Of a DNA stretch of 21,122 nt, positions 13,302 to 19,803 are shown piece by piece; position 1 is the first letter of the stretch, and the number at the start of each line of letters is the position of its first letter. Source of the DNA: a virus; the IMG/VR virus record IMGVR_UViG_3300030105_003647, positions 5,566 to 26,687 of that record. One strand, written 5' to 3'. The position numbers and the translations under genes were made by a program. The notes beneath the pieces are model-generated. The model was given only the letters and a program-made list of their open reading frames with translations. It was not told the DNA's origin and searched no databases.

Positions 13302-14323
13302 ACCGAGATCATATAGACCTTTGTTCGGGGATCGGTGGCTTTGCTTTAGGATTCTCGTGGAGTGATTTAGACACCACCCCAAAACTATTCTGTGACACCG
13401 ATCCTTGGTGTAGAAAAGTATTAGCCAAGAACTTCCCGAATGTACCGATAGCAAATGATGTTAAGGAGATTGCAAATGAGCCAAGACGATTTATTCAAAG
13501 AAAACCATTCATCCTCACGGGGGGCTATCCTTGTCAACCTTACTCGGTTGCAGGAAAAAGAGATAAAGAAGACCCTCGTGTCATCTTTCCGTTCATCCAT
13601 AGAATTGTTGAACAAGTCCGACCCTCTTGGTGCGTTTTCGAGAATGTATATGGACACTTCTCAATGGGACTTGACGAGGTTCTCGTTCAAATGGAAACCA
13701 TTAATTACGCAACACGGACGTTTATCGTTCCGTCTAGTTCAGTCGGAGCTTTACACAAAAGGGACAGACTCTGGATCGTCTGCAAAGACTTGGGCGACCC
13801 CCAACACGATGGATCATCTTCCACCGAGATCGGAGGAGGCAACGAGGAAACTTCAGAACGGACACAGAAAAGGACGGAAACGTCCGAGCAATCTGAGGGA
13901 GCAAGTCGATCCCGACACAGTCAAACTATATCCGACACCGAGAGCCTCGGATGTGGAGGGGGGAATGGCGAGCAACGTGGAACTGAACAACGGAAGATTC
14001 TCGAGGACGAACAAGGACGGAGTTCGTTGGGGAGTGAAGTTGAGGGATGCAGTCAATCACATGGAAACATTCCCGACACCAAGAGCGAGCGAATACAAAG
14101 ACTGTGGAGCAGTTGGGAGCAAGAGTCAGATTCACATGGAGAAGAGATCATATCTTTGTGCGAAAGTGAAAGATCCCCAAAAGCCATCTGGAAAATTGAA
14201 CCCCGAGTGGACAGAGTGGTTGATGGGTTATCCAAAAGGGTGGACAGAATTAAAGGATTAGGCAATGCAATAGTGCCTCAAAATGCTATGATGATAGCTA
14301 ATGCAATATATAGGAGTTTGTAA
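13298..14323 (+). CDS. DNA (cytosine-5) methyltransferase
   Basis: A 341-residue C5 methyltransferase, which would transfer a methyl group from S-adenosylmethionine to cytosine, probably shielding phage DNA from restriction. Motifs in order: I, DLCSGIGGFALG (7-18); the acidic residue of motif II, CDTD (32-35); IV, GGYPCQPYSVAGK with catalytic C79; VI, ENV (115-117); VIII, HKRDRLWIV (153-161); X, GLGNAIVP (320-327). Residues about 168-300, the target-recognition region, are unusually hydrophilic and low in apolar residues. By hand count, 13801-13920 is 54% G+C against about 32% at 14281-14340. That is also the part overlapped by a long +1-frame ORF. GGAG lies 8 bases before the ATG. The site recognised cannot be predicted. 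Confidence 0.92.
   Translation: MNRDHIDLCSGIGGFALGFSWSDLDTTPKLFCDTDPWCRKVLAKNFPNVPIANDVKEIANEPRRFIQRKPFILTGGYPCQPYSVAGKRDKEDPRVIFPFIHRIVEQVRPSWCVFENVYGHFSMGLDEVLVQMETINYATRTFIVPSSSVGALHKRDRLWIVCKDLGDPQHDGSSSTEIGGGNEETSERTQKRTETSEQSEGASRSRHSQTISDTESLGCGGGNGEQRGTEQRKILEDEQGRSSLGSEVEGCSQSHGNIPDTKSERIQRLWSSWEQESDSHGEEIISLCESERSPKAIWKIEPRVDRVVDGLSKRVDRIKGLGNAIVPQNAMMIANAIYRSL
13476..14261 (+). CDS. Overlapping +1-frame ORF inside the methyltransferase gene (TP-repeat, LNPEW protein)
   Basis: A 261-codon ORF in the +1 frame of the methyltransferase, wholly inside it. The ATG at 13476 (MSQDDLFKEN) has AAGGAG at 13463-13468, an ideal 7-base spacing, although that region already codes for the enzyme. 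The product has three (W/Y/F)-x-TP motifs: WATPNTMD (113-120 counted from an in-frame ATG at 13455), YPTPRASD and FPTPRASE. It ends in KLNPEWTEWLMGYPKGWTELKD. I remember these motifs as a recurrent protein family of phage methyltransferase loci. The stop falls within the codons for methyltransferase motif X. It could be a second gene, or an alternative C-terminus reached by frameshifting. Translation is unproven. Confidence 0.5.
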   Translation: MSQDDLFKENHSSSRGAILVNLTRLQEKEIKKTLVSSFRSSIELLNKSDPLGAFSRMYMDTSQWDLTRFSFKWKPLITQHGRLSFRLVQSELYTKGTDSGSSAKTWATPNTMDHLPPRSEEATRKLQNGHRKGRKRPSNLREQVDPDTVKLYPTPRASDVEGGMASNVELNNGRFSRTNKDGVRWGVKLRDAVNHMETFPTPRASEYKDCGAVGSKSQIHMEKRSYLCAKVKDPQKPSGKLNPEWTEWLMGYPKGWTELKD

Positions 14324-14553
14324 TGGAAGCAAAGAACAGAGTATATAGACATTATGTGGAAGAACACAAAGTTGATTTATTAGGTATTGATGAATTAGGA
14401 ATCAATATGATTGAGTGTGCTTTATCGGATTTATTAATTAGATTTCATGAATCCATGAAAGAACTTAAACCAATAGATATAGATGGTACAAAAATCAACT
14501 ATGATAAAATTAATGAGATGTTAAACATAATTAAAGAAAGACGACTAGAATAA
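14323..14553 (+). CDS. Small helical protein of 76 residues, unknown function
   Basis: Starts MEAKNRVYRHYVEEHKVDLL at a TAATG overlap with the methyltransferase stop, so co-translated with it. Mixed helices, with a short DIDGTKINYDKI stretch. No family recognised. Confidence 0.6.
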   Translation: MEAKNRVYRHYVEEHKVDLLGIDELGINMIECALSDLLIRFHESMKELKPIDIDGTKINYDKINEMLNIIKERRLE

Positions 14554-14567
14554 TAAAGGAGAAAACT

Positions 14568-14762
14568 ATGGAAGAACCGATAAACGTGCAAGAAACTCAA
14601 TTAGAACATGAACCTATAATTAAGGAAGAGATTAGTTGGAAAACGGCAGTTTCAAAAGTTGAAGTTGTTCTTAATGATGTCTGTAGAGAATATGAAAAGG
14701 ATGGTCATCCATACTATGGAGTTACTTTAATGAAACATTGGCGAAGAATACTAAAGGGTTAA
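14568..14762 (+). CDS. Small acidic protein of 64 residues, unknown function
   Basis: Starts MEEPINVQETQLEHEP behind AAAGGAGAAAACT. Acidic N-terminus, then a basic amphipathic end (YGVTLMKHWRRILKG). The next gene starts 2 bases after its stop and uses its last codons (AAAGGG) as ribosome-binding site. No family recognised. Confidence 0.6.
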   Translation: MEEPINVQETQLEHEPIIKEEISWKTAVSKVEVVLNDVCREYEKDGHPYYGVTLMKHWRRILKG

Positions 14763-14764
14763 CT

Positions 14765-15193
14765 ATGATTAGAATAAAAAGAACAAGAGAACAAATAGAG
14801 GCAAGTGTAAAAGATAGGTCTTGTTGTTATGTATGTGGGAAAAAACTTAGAACAGTTAGTGTATTAAGAACTTCTGATAAGGCTTGCTCTTTATGTAGAG
14901 GACAAGGTAAATCTGAGAAAGCAGGTATAGCAAAAGATCACAAAGACCTAAAGGCTAAAAACATTGCAGCATCTGAAGATGAGATGTCATTTGAGGATGA
15001 TCCGAGGGCTTTAAAGGAGCAAGACGATCAACGATATATTTCTAAACCGACAGAACAAATATCTTATGGTACATCTGCATTAGTTGATTTAATGTCGCCA
15101 AGCACTTACTATTCTAAGCTTTATGGATCGGCAAGGGAGGGAACTCGATATTCATATAGAAAAGGAAAACAAAAAGGAGGTAACAATGTTTGA
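14765..15193 (+). CDS. Zinc-finger-containing protein of 142 residues
   Basis: Starts MIRIKRTREQIEAS. The ATG at 14765 is preferred because AAAGGG precedes it; an upstream TTG is rejected. The Cys pairs CYVC (C21, C24; C20 is adjacent) and CSLC (C41, C44) form a likely zinc knuckle resembling the small Cys4 heads of DksA-like or HNH-associated proteins. No HNH residues follow. The rest is charged, with a Ser/Tyr-rich basic tail (YYSKLYGSAREGTRYSYRKGKQKGG). A DNA- or RNA-binding role is inferred. Confidence 0.6.
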   Translation: MIRIKRTREQIEASVKDRSCCYVCGKKLRTVSVLRTSDKACSLCRGQGKSEKAGIAKDHKDLKAKNIAASEDEMSFEDDPRALKEQDDQRYISKPTEQISYGTSALVDLMSPSTYYSKLYGSAREGTRYSYRKGKQKGGNNV

Positions 15194-15377
15194 AGCAATA
15201 ATTGTTATCTGTTGGGTTGAATTAGGCAAATCAGTTTGTGAAGAAAACCGACCGAAAGAATATTACACTTCTAGTTCTTGTTGGGATAATTATAGTCATC
15301 AACGAAGAACATTAAAAAACAAATACAAGATAGAAAAGAAAAGCAATGTTGTGTCATACGGAGGGTGCTTTAAATAG
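15186..15377 (+). CDS. 63-residue Cys-containing protein with apolar N-terminus
   Basis: Starts MFEAIIVICWVELGKSVCEE, with a near-perfect AAAGGAGGT ribosome-binding site that fixes the ATG at 15186. It overlaps the previous gene by 8 bases. The apolar start is short (about 9 residues) and is at best a weak signal peptide. Four Cys in total (C9, C18, C33, C61) and a basic middle. Unknown function; a secreted or periplasmic protein is possible but weakly supported. Confidence 0.55.
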   Translation: MFEAIIVICWVELGKSVCEENRPKEYYTSSSCWDNYSHQRRTLKNKYKIEKKSNVVSYGGCFK

Positions 15378-15403
15378 CATTAATTTTAACCAGGAGAAAA
15401 AAA

Positions 15404-15763
15404 ATGAAATCAAGTACAAAAAAACAAGTAAAGAAAGCAATCCTAAGTTCAAGAATTTCAGATGCACCTAGAATTAAGGAATTCCATGCTATGCATCCAT
15501 CCATGTATGCAAATTGTGATTCTTATTATATTGAAACTTATATTAATATTAAAAGAGTTGTTAAAATAAGTGCCACTAGTGAGGAAAGAGCAGGTCAAAG
15601 AGCTTTGACTAAAGAAGAAGATTCTAATAGGTGGACTAATGCAGGGTATGAATTCGTTGATTCCGATTTTAATATTGTAGAAGAAAAAGATTATACATTA
15701 CATAGAAGAAGAACAGACGATCGTAATACTAACTGTAAAAAGATAAATATAATACTAGATTGA
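15404..15763 (+). CDS. Hypothetical protein of 119 residues
   Basis: Starts MKSSTKKQVKKAIL behind AGGAGAAAAAAA. Basic N-terminus, then YYIETYINIKRVVKISATSEERAGQRALTKEED and TNAGYEFVDSDFNIVEEKDYTLHRRR, suggesting an alpha/beta domain. No family recognised. Confidence 0.6.
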   Translation: MKSSTKKQVKKAILSSRISDAPRIKEFHAMHPSMYANCDSYYIETYINIKRVVKISATSEERAGQRALTKEEDSNRWTNAGYEFVDSDFNIVEEKDYTLHRRRTDDRNTNCKKINIILD

Positions 15764-15773
15764 GTAGGAGCTT

Positions 15774-15956
15774 ATGAAAATTATAGACAAACTTATAAAA
15801 CACTACGAGCAAGAAGCAATTGATTTTGCATTAGGAGGTTCTGATGAAGAAGCAGAAAAAGCAAAAAGAATAGCTTCCAAATATACCGAAATGAAATACA
15901 ATGGGCATACACACTCATTAAGAATGGAGATAAAAGACAAATGGGAAAAGAAGTAG
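15774..15956 (+). CDS. Small helical protein of 60 residues
   Basis: Starts MKIIDKLIKHYEQEAIDFAL behind TAGGAGCTT. Two charged helices with a GGSDEEAEKAK link. It overlaps the next gene by 16 bases. No family recognised. Confidence 0.55.
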   Translation: MKIIDKLIKHYEQEAIDFALGGSDEEAEKAKRIASKYTEMKYNGHTHSLRMEIKDKWEKK

Positions 15957-16108
15957 ACTATGAATGGCAGAAAGAAACGGACGATAGCATCGCTAGATGT
16001 CCCCGATGCCAAGGAGTATTGTCCACAATAAACATACATGGACATGAACAATGTGTCCTTTGTCATAGTATAGTGGATGACTGTTGCCAAGGAGAACAAT
16101 TAAAATGA
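15941..16108 (+). CDS. 55-residue zinc-ribbon microprotein
   Basis: A complete short frame (start MGKEVDYEWQKETDD) inside the end of the previous gene, with AATGGAGATAAA upstream. Cys pairs CPRC (C20, C23) and CVLC (C38, C41), with HGHEQ before the second pair and an extra CC at 48-49: a classic short zinc ribbon. Its TGA overlaps the next start as ATGA, which supports translation. Function unknown. Confidence 0.6.
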   Translation: MGKEVDYEWQKETDDSIARCPRCQGVLSTINIHGHEQCVLCHSIVDDCCQGEQLK

Positions 16109-16344
16109 ATGACAATGTAATAAAATTTCCTTATAAAGTAAAGAAGACCGAACAACCCGTTAAAGTTGTCTGTGAACTTGCTGCGGATTCTTTTGTAGAA
16201 CTTGTTTTGATTGGAACGACTAAAGATGGTCAAATTCAAATGATAACAACTTTGAAAGATAGTGCCGTTGTTTTATGGGGCTTAGAAAATGCAAAGCTTG
16301 CTCTTATGCAAGGATTAGAGGAGGAGGACGAACACTATGAGTAA
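16105..16344 (+). CDS. Small protein of 79 residues with DNVIKFP start
   Basis: Starts MNDNVIKFPYKVKKTEQPVK. The ATG at 16105 has AAGGAG upstream and overlaps the previous stop. The region CELAADSFVELVLIGTTKDGQIQMITTLKDSAVVLWGLENAKLALMQ reads as two short strands and a helix. The N-terminal DN(V/I)IKFP recurs in the next gene (DNIIKFP), so the two starts may be related by duplication or a common interaction motif. No function known to me. Confidence 0.6.
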   Translation: MNDNVIKFPYKVKKTEQPVKVVCELAADSFVELVLIGTTKDGQIQMITTLKDSAVVLWGLENAKLALMQGLEEEDEHYE

Positions 16345-16519
16345 AAATAATGAAAAAGAAAACATACACCTTGTCGGTGGAGATAACATCATCAAGTTTC
16401 CCAAACCACCCCCACTTAGCCGTAGCCGTAGCAAAAAAGATGTGGAATTTGGGTTGGGACTCACAATCCATTTCGAGCCAGATTGGGACACCGATAAAGA
16501 AGATTCTACAGATAGCTAG
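16337..16519 (+). CDS. 60-codon ORF with DNIIKFP motif, likely 5' part of a frameshifted gene
   Basis: Starts MSKNNEKENIHLVGGDNIIKF behind GAGGAGGACG, a good ribosome-binding site inside the previous gene. DNIIKFP (16-22) matches the DNVIKFP of the gene upstream. After KFPKPPP the reading becomes low-quality (SRSRSKKDVEFGLG) and stops at 16519. The +1 frame over the same stretch reads as a better helical domain that continues to 16742. The shift would lie around TTTCCCAAACCACCCCCAC (16397-16415). A real frameshift, a sequence error or two overlapping genes are all possible. Confidence 0.5.
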   Translation: MSKNNEKENIHLVGGDNIIKFPKPPPLSRSRSKKDVEFGLGLTIHFEPDWDTDKEDSTDS

Positions 16520-16742
16520 ACTTGAAGAATGGAAGAGAGAGAAACGAAATTCTCTTGATGGTTGTGGTAATTATTGGGGACCTTTCTTGACTACGGAAGA
16601 ATCTTTAGAATTACCCGAATCTGATTTTACGAACACCGATCATCCTGAAGCCGTAAAACCAGAACCACGATATAGAAAGAAATATGTAGAACTTAAATCA
16701 GCAAATTCTACATTAGCCTGGATAGAGGAATCGTATAAGTAA
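16350..16742 (+). CDS. +1-frame ORF with possible helix-turn-helix, likely continuation of the gene at 16337
   Basis: Open from an ATG at 16350 that lacks a ribosome-binding site. The first 25 codons (KKKTYTLSVEITSSSFPNHP) overlap the DNIIKFP coding region and look non-native. From about codon 24 it reads LAVAVAKKMWNLGWDSQSISSQIGTPIKKILQIARLEEW, a plausible helix-turn-helix. Then come GCGNYWGPFLTTEESLELPESD and a basic tail ending 14 bases before the helicase gene. The native protein is probably the start at 16337 joined by +1 shifting to this frame, about 135 residues. A DNA-binding regulator is inferred only from the helix pattern. Confidence 0.55.
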   Translation: MKKKTYTLSVEITSSSFPNHPHLAVAVAKKMWNLGWDSQSISSQIGTPIKKILQIARLEEWKREKRNSLDGCGNYWGPFLTTEESLELPESDFTNTDHPEAVKPEPRYRKKYVELKSANSTLAWIEESYK

Positions 16743-16755
16743 AGGGGAAGAGGAA

Positions 16756-18195
16756 ATGAATTTTAAATATAAAACAAAGCCTTATGCTCATCAAGAGGAG
16801 GCTTTGAAAAGAAGCTACGATAAAAAAAATTATGCTTATTTCATGGAAATGGGTTGTGGTAAGTCAAAAGTATTATTAGATAATATCACTTGGTTGTATG
16901 AAAATAAAAAAATAGATACTGCTATAATTGTAGCACCGAAAGGTGTTTACATGAATTGGAAAAATTCAGAGATACCGACTCATCTACACGATGATGTAAA
17001 TCCAAATATGTATATATGGAGAGCTTCGGCAAACAAAAAGCAAAAAACCGAATTAGTAGAAGGTGTAAAGAAAAGAGATAACTTTAGAATATTATTAATA
17101 AATATAGAATCTTTTGCTACGGCAAAAGCAGTAAAGTATTTAGAGTCTTTTATACATAGAAGTAACTTCCTTTTAGCAATAGATGAATCAACAACTATTA
17201 AAAACCCGAAAGCTAAAAGAACTAAAGCCTTAATGAAGTTTGGTCAAAATGCTATATATAAAAGAATACTTACCGGATCGCCCGTTACAAAATCTCCCCT
17301 GGACTTATATTCTCAATGCTCTTTTCTAAGTTTCTCTTTATTGGGCTTTGACAACTATTGGGCTTTTCAAGCAAGATATGCAATTATTAAACAACAAAGA
17401 ATGGGAGCTCATACTTTTCAACAAGTGGTGGGTTTTAAAAATTTAGAAGAGTTAACCGAAAAGCTACAACTATTTTCTTATAGGGTTACAAAAAAAGAAG
17501 CCCTGGATTTACCTCCGAAAATATATACCACTAGAGATGTTGAGCTAACATCCGATCAGCACCGACATTATGAAAGCATGAAAAATAGTGCCGTTGCTTT
17601 TTTAGAAAATGGTGGTTTGGTTAGTGCTCCCGAAGTCATGACTCGTTTACTTAGACTACAACAATTATTGTGTGGTTATTTAGTTACCGATGACGGAGAG
17701 TTAGTTGAAATAGCTAATAATAGAATAAGCACAATGATGGAAATCATAGAAGAGATGGAAGGTAAGATTATTATTTGGTCTAGGTTTAGACATGACATAA
17801 AGAAGATTAAAAAAGAATTAAGTAAAACCTATGGATCGGGCACCACAGTTACCTATTATGGAGACACTTCACAAAAGGATAGAGAAGATGCGATCTTTAG
17901 ATTTCAAAATGATACAACAACTAGATTCTTTGTAGGCAATCCACAAGTTGGTGGAATGGGCATAACATTACATGCTGCCACAAACATGATTTACTATGCG
18001 AATGATTTTAATTTAGAAACTAGAATACAGTCCGAAGATAGGGCTCATAGAATGGGGCAACATAAATCTGTTTTGTATGTTGACTTAATATCGCCAAAAA
18101 CAGTTGATGTTCACATTGTAAAAACATTACTTCAAAAAGAAAAGTTAGCAGGAAAGACACTAGGAGAAGAAGTAAAAGAGTGGTTAAAAATTTAA
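16756..18195 (+). CDS. SF2 (SNF2-like) DNA helicase/translocase
   Basis: A 479-residue helicase of compact SNF2-like type. Motifs: Q-like YAHQEEAL (10-17); I, MEMGCGKSK with GCGKS at 33-37; Ia, IIVAPKGVYMNW (57-68); II, AIDEST (141-146, DEST in place of DEAH); III, LTGSP (172-176); V, VGGMGITLHAA; VI, QSEDRAHRMGQ. Both RecA-like domains are complete. Such proteins translocate on duplex DNA using ATP; in phages they act in replication, recombination or replisome clearing. GGGGAAGAGG lies before the ATG. It opens the DNA-metabolism block and is followed 18 bases later by a PD-(D/E)xK nuclease, so the pair may act together on branched DNA. Confidence 0.92.
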   Translation: MNFKYKTKPYAHQEEALKRSYDKKNYAYFMEMGCGKSKVLLDNITWLYENKKIDTAIIVAPKGVYMNWKNSEIPTHLHDDVNPNMYIWRASANKKQKTELVEGVKKRDNFRILLINIESFATAKAVKYLESFIHRSNFLLAIDESTTIKNPKAKRTKALMKFGQNAIYKRILTGSPVTKSPLDLYSQCSFLSFSLLGFDNYWAFQARYAIIKQQRMGAHTFQQVVGFKNLEELTEKLQLFSYRVTKKEALDLPPKIYTTRDVELTSDQHRHYESMKNSAVAFLENGGLVSAPEVMTRLLRLQQLLCGYLVTDDGELVEIANNRISTMMEIIEEMEGKIIIWSRFRHDIKKIKKELSKTYGSGTTVTYYGDTSQKDREDAIFRFQNDTTTRFFVGNPQVGGMGITLHAATNMIYYANDFNLETRIQSEDRAHRMGQHKSVLYVDLISPKTVDVHIVKTLLQKEKLAGKTLGEEVKEWLKI

Positions 18196-18212
18196 CAATA
18201 AGGGGGATAATA

Positions 18213-18671
18213 ATGGCAGACGGAATGAAAATGATAGGACACACGGGAGAATCTTTTACTGTGTTTATTCTAGCAGAAATATTAGGAATACATGGATATA
18301 GTGTTAAACACGATGGAGTTGATGTTGTATCAATCGGAGGCGAGGGATTGCCTATTGCACAAAGAATAGAAGTTAAGTCTTCAAAAGATTTAGCGGAGCC
18401 TAAAAAATTCTTATTTAGTTATAGCTGTGCAAGAGGTAAAAAACCAAAAAGATGTTATAGGAAAGGGGACTGCGACATAATTGCTTTTGTCTCACTTTTG
18501 GACAAATCCATTATATTTAAAGCAGTAGAAGACATACCAATGGTAACTAAAAAAATACATCAAAGAGATTTTAAAACAGAAGGAATAACTGAAAAAACAT
18601 GGAAAGAAGCTTTACGCAAAAGCTATAAAACAACACAACTTTTGTTGAATGATTTTTTTGATAATGAATAA
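18213..18671 (+). CDS. PD-(D/E)xK nuclease, Holliday-junction-resolvase-like
   Basis: A 152-residue protein with the resolvase-type layout: an N-terminal helix with TGESFTVFILAEILGIHGYSV (E13), then GVDVVSI (D37) and RIEVKSS (E53, K55). This is the E...D...ExK set of PD-(D/E)xK nucleases such as archaeal Hjc and several restriction enzymes. A basic, Cys-containing loop (CARGKKPKRCYRKGDC) follows. The start MADGMK is fixed by AAGGGGG 7 bases upstream. A longer form beginning inside the helicase gene is rejected. The context between helicase and replication genes suggests resolution of replication or recombination intermediates. Fold confidence is good; the specific substrate is inferred. Confidence 0.78.
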   Translation: MADGMKMIGHTGESFTVFILAEILGIHGYSVKHDGVDVVSIGGEGLPIAQRIEVKSSKDLAEPKKFLFSYSCARGKKPKRCYRKGDCDIIAFVSLLDKSIIFKAVEDIPMVTKKIHQRDFKTEGITEKTWKEALRKSYKTTQLLLNDFFDNE

Positions 18672-18679
18672 AAAACTAA

Positions 18680-18708
18680 TTGACCATATACTAAATTATA
18701 GGTAATTT
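18680..18708 (+). promoter_or_regulatory. Weak candidate promoter before the 85-residue gene
   Basis: TTGACC (18680-18685, 5/6), a 17-base spacer and TAATTT (18703-18708, 3/6), in the 58-base gap 18672-18729. It is listed because this is one of the few real gaps in the plus-strand block. The -10 match is poor. Confidence 0.3.
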
Positions 18709-18729
18709 AACATAGAAAAGGAGAATAAA

Positions 18730-18987
18730 ATGGGAAACAATGTCAAAGCATTTTTAATAAAAAATGTGCAAGAAGAAGCAGAAGCGATCAAATTTCAGTA
18801 TAAGGGATTTATTATTACTTTAAACCAGGATGAAGAGAAAGGTGGAGATCTTAACATTTATGTTGACGAGTACATCCCTAAGTCCAAGGATTATAGTCAG
18901 GCTCAGATTGCTTCATTTACAGTAGGTAATCATCTAGGTAGATCTGATTGGGAAGACACTTGGTTTATAAATGAGGAAGGAGAATAA
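18730..18987 (+). CDS. Hypothetical acidic protein of 85 residues
   Basis: Starts MGNNVKAFLIKNVQEEAEAI behind AAAAGGAGAATAAA. Reads as a small alpha/beta domain (IKFQYKGFIITLNQD, GGDLNIYVDEYIPKS, IASFTVGNHLG) with an acidic end (WFINEEGE). No family recognised. Its end carries the GGAAGGAG box of the next gene. Confidence 0.6.
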   Translation: MGNNVKAFLIKNVQEEAEAIKFQYKGFIITLNQDEEKGGDLNIYVDEYIPKSKDYSQAQIASFTVGNHLGRSDWEDTWFINEEGE

Positions 18988-18988
18988 A

Positions 18989-19180
18989 ATGGATCCAGAT
19001 AGATGGAAATCGGTAGCAATTCCTATGAAGACTTGGAAATTGTTAAAAGAAATGGCAGAAAAAAATGATAGATCTATAGGTGGAGAAATATCCCACCTAA
19101 CTAAGCAACAATATGCATTCTTTTCAGCAAATGCTAATAATTACAAAGAAAAGATTGACAACGAAGAAGCTAGGGTTTAA
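18989..19180 (+). CDS. Ribbon-helix-helix (CopG/Arc-like) protein
   Basis: A 63-residue protein; the ATG at 18989 is chosen because GGAAGGAG precedes it. The pattern fits a ribbon-helix-helix DNA-binding domain: a short strand WKSVAIP (6-12), helix 1 KTWKLLKEMAEKND (14-27), a turn with RSIGG, and helix 2 GEISHLTKQQYAF (32-44). Dimers of this fold usually bind inverted or direct repeats as repressors. No toxin-like neighbour is seen, so an antitoxin role is unlikely. A likely target is one of this phage's own repeat regions (5346-5470 or 9788-10002), which is inference. Confidence 0.65.
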   Translation: MDPDRWKSVAIPMKTWKLLKEMAEKNDRSIGGEISHLTKQQYAFFSANANNYKEKIDNEEARV

Positions 19181-19233
19181 GACTCTAGTTCCAATACCGA
19201 AGGGTATAAACTTTAACGAAGAAGGAGATAACG

Positions 19234-19803
19234 ATGAGTGATGTATTTTCACTGTTTGAAGAAGATGTAGCCAACCCGGATGCATTTAGTAAAGTTAGCG
19301 AGGAAGGTACTTCCAAGCTTTCACAACTTATTCGGCAATCTATTGATCTTAATAAGCAAGTCAAGGATGCCGAACAATACCTCAAAGACTTACAATATAA
19401 AAAAAGAACTATTGATGAGGAAGACATTCCATCATTAATGGAGGAAATTGGTGTTGAAAGTCTTACTGTTGATGGTAACAAAGTCACTATCGATAAATAT
19501 GTATCAGCTCGTATACCTGAAGATAGAAAGAGTGAAGCCTATGGTTTTATTCGGTCTATTGGCGAGGGCGATATTATAAAGAACGAAGTTGTTGTCGGTT
19601 TTAGTATGGGACAAGACAATGTAGCAGGAGCCGTGGTTGATGATTTACGCAAGCAAGGATTAGACCCTGCCCAAAAAACCCATATACATCCAATGACGTT
19701 AAGAACTTGGGCAAAGAATCGAATAGATAATAGTCAAGAAATTGATTTTGATTTATTCGGTATATATGTAGGCAATCGTGCAAAAATAAAAGGAGCAAAA
19801 TAA
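19234..19803 (+). CDS. Conserved-type phage protein with N-terminal coiled coil (unknown function)
   Basis: A 189-residue protein behind GAAGGAGATAAC. Residues about 27-60 (SKLSQLIRQSIDLNKQVKDAEQYLKDLQYKKRTID) form a coiled coil. The rest reads VESLTVDGNKVTIDKYVSARIPED...A..FIRSIGEGDIIKNEVVVGFSMGQ...HPMTLRTWAKNRI...DLFGIYVGNRAKIK. I recognise this as a frequent uncharacterised phage family found next to replication genes. It ends in a TAATG overlap with the SSB-like gene, so the two are made together and may interact. Confidence 0.65.
   Translation: MSDVFSLFEEDVANPDAFSKVSEEGTSKLSQLIRQSIDLNKQVKDAEQYLKDLQYKKRTIDEEDIPSLMEEIGVESLTVDGNKVTIDKYVSARIPEDRKSEAYGFIRSIGEGDIIKNEVVVGFSMGQDNVAGAVVDDLRKQGLDPAQKTHIHPMTLRTWAKNRIDNSQEIDFDLFGIYVGNRAKIKGAK

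Noticed and set aside
13853-14265. Minus-strand ORFs of 67-70 codons inside the methyltransferase gene
   Set aside because: Short, no ribosome-binding site, no recognisable motif, and explained by the local GC-rich composition.
18989-19180. Antitoxin of a toxin-antitoxin pair
   Set aside because: The neighbours (85-residue acidic protein and coiled-coil phage protein) do not look like toxins, so a stand-alone regulator is more likely.
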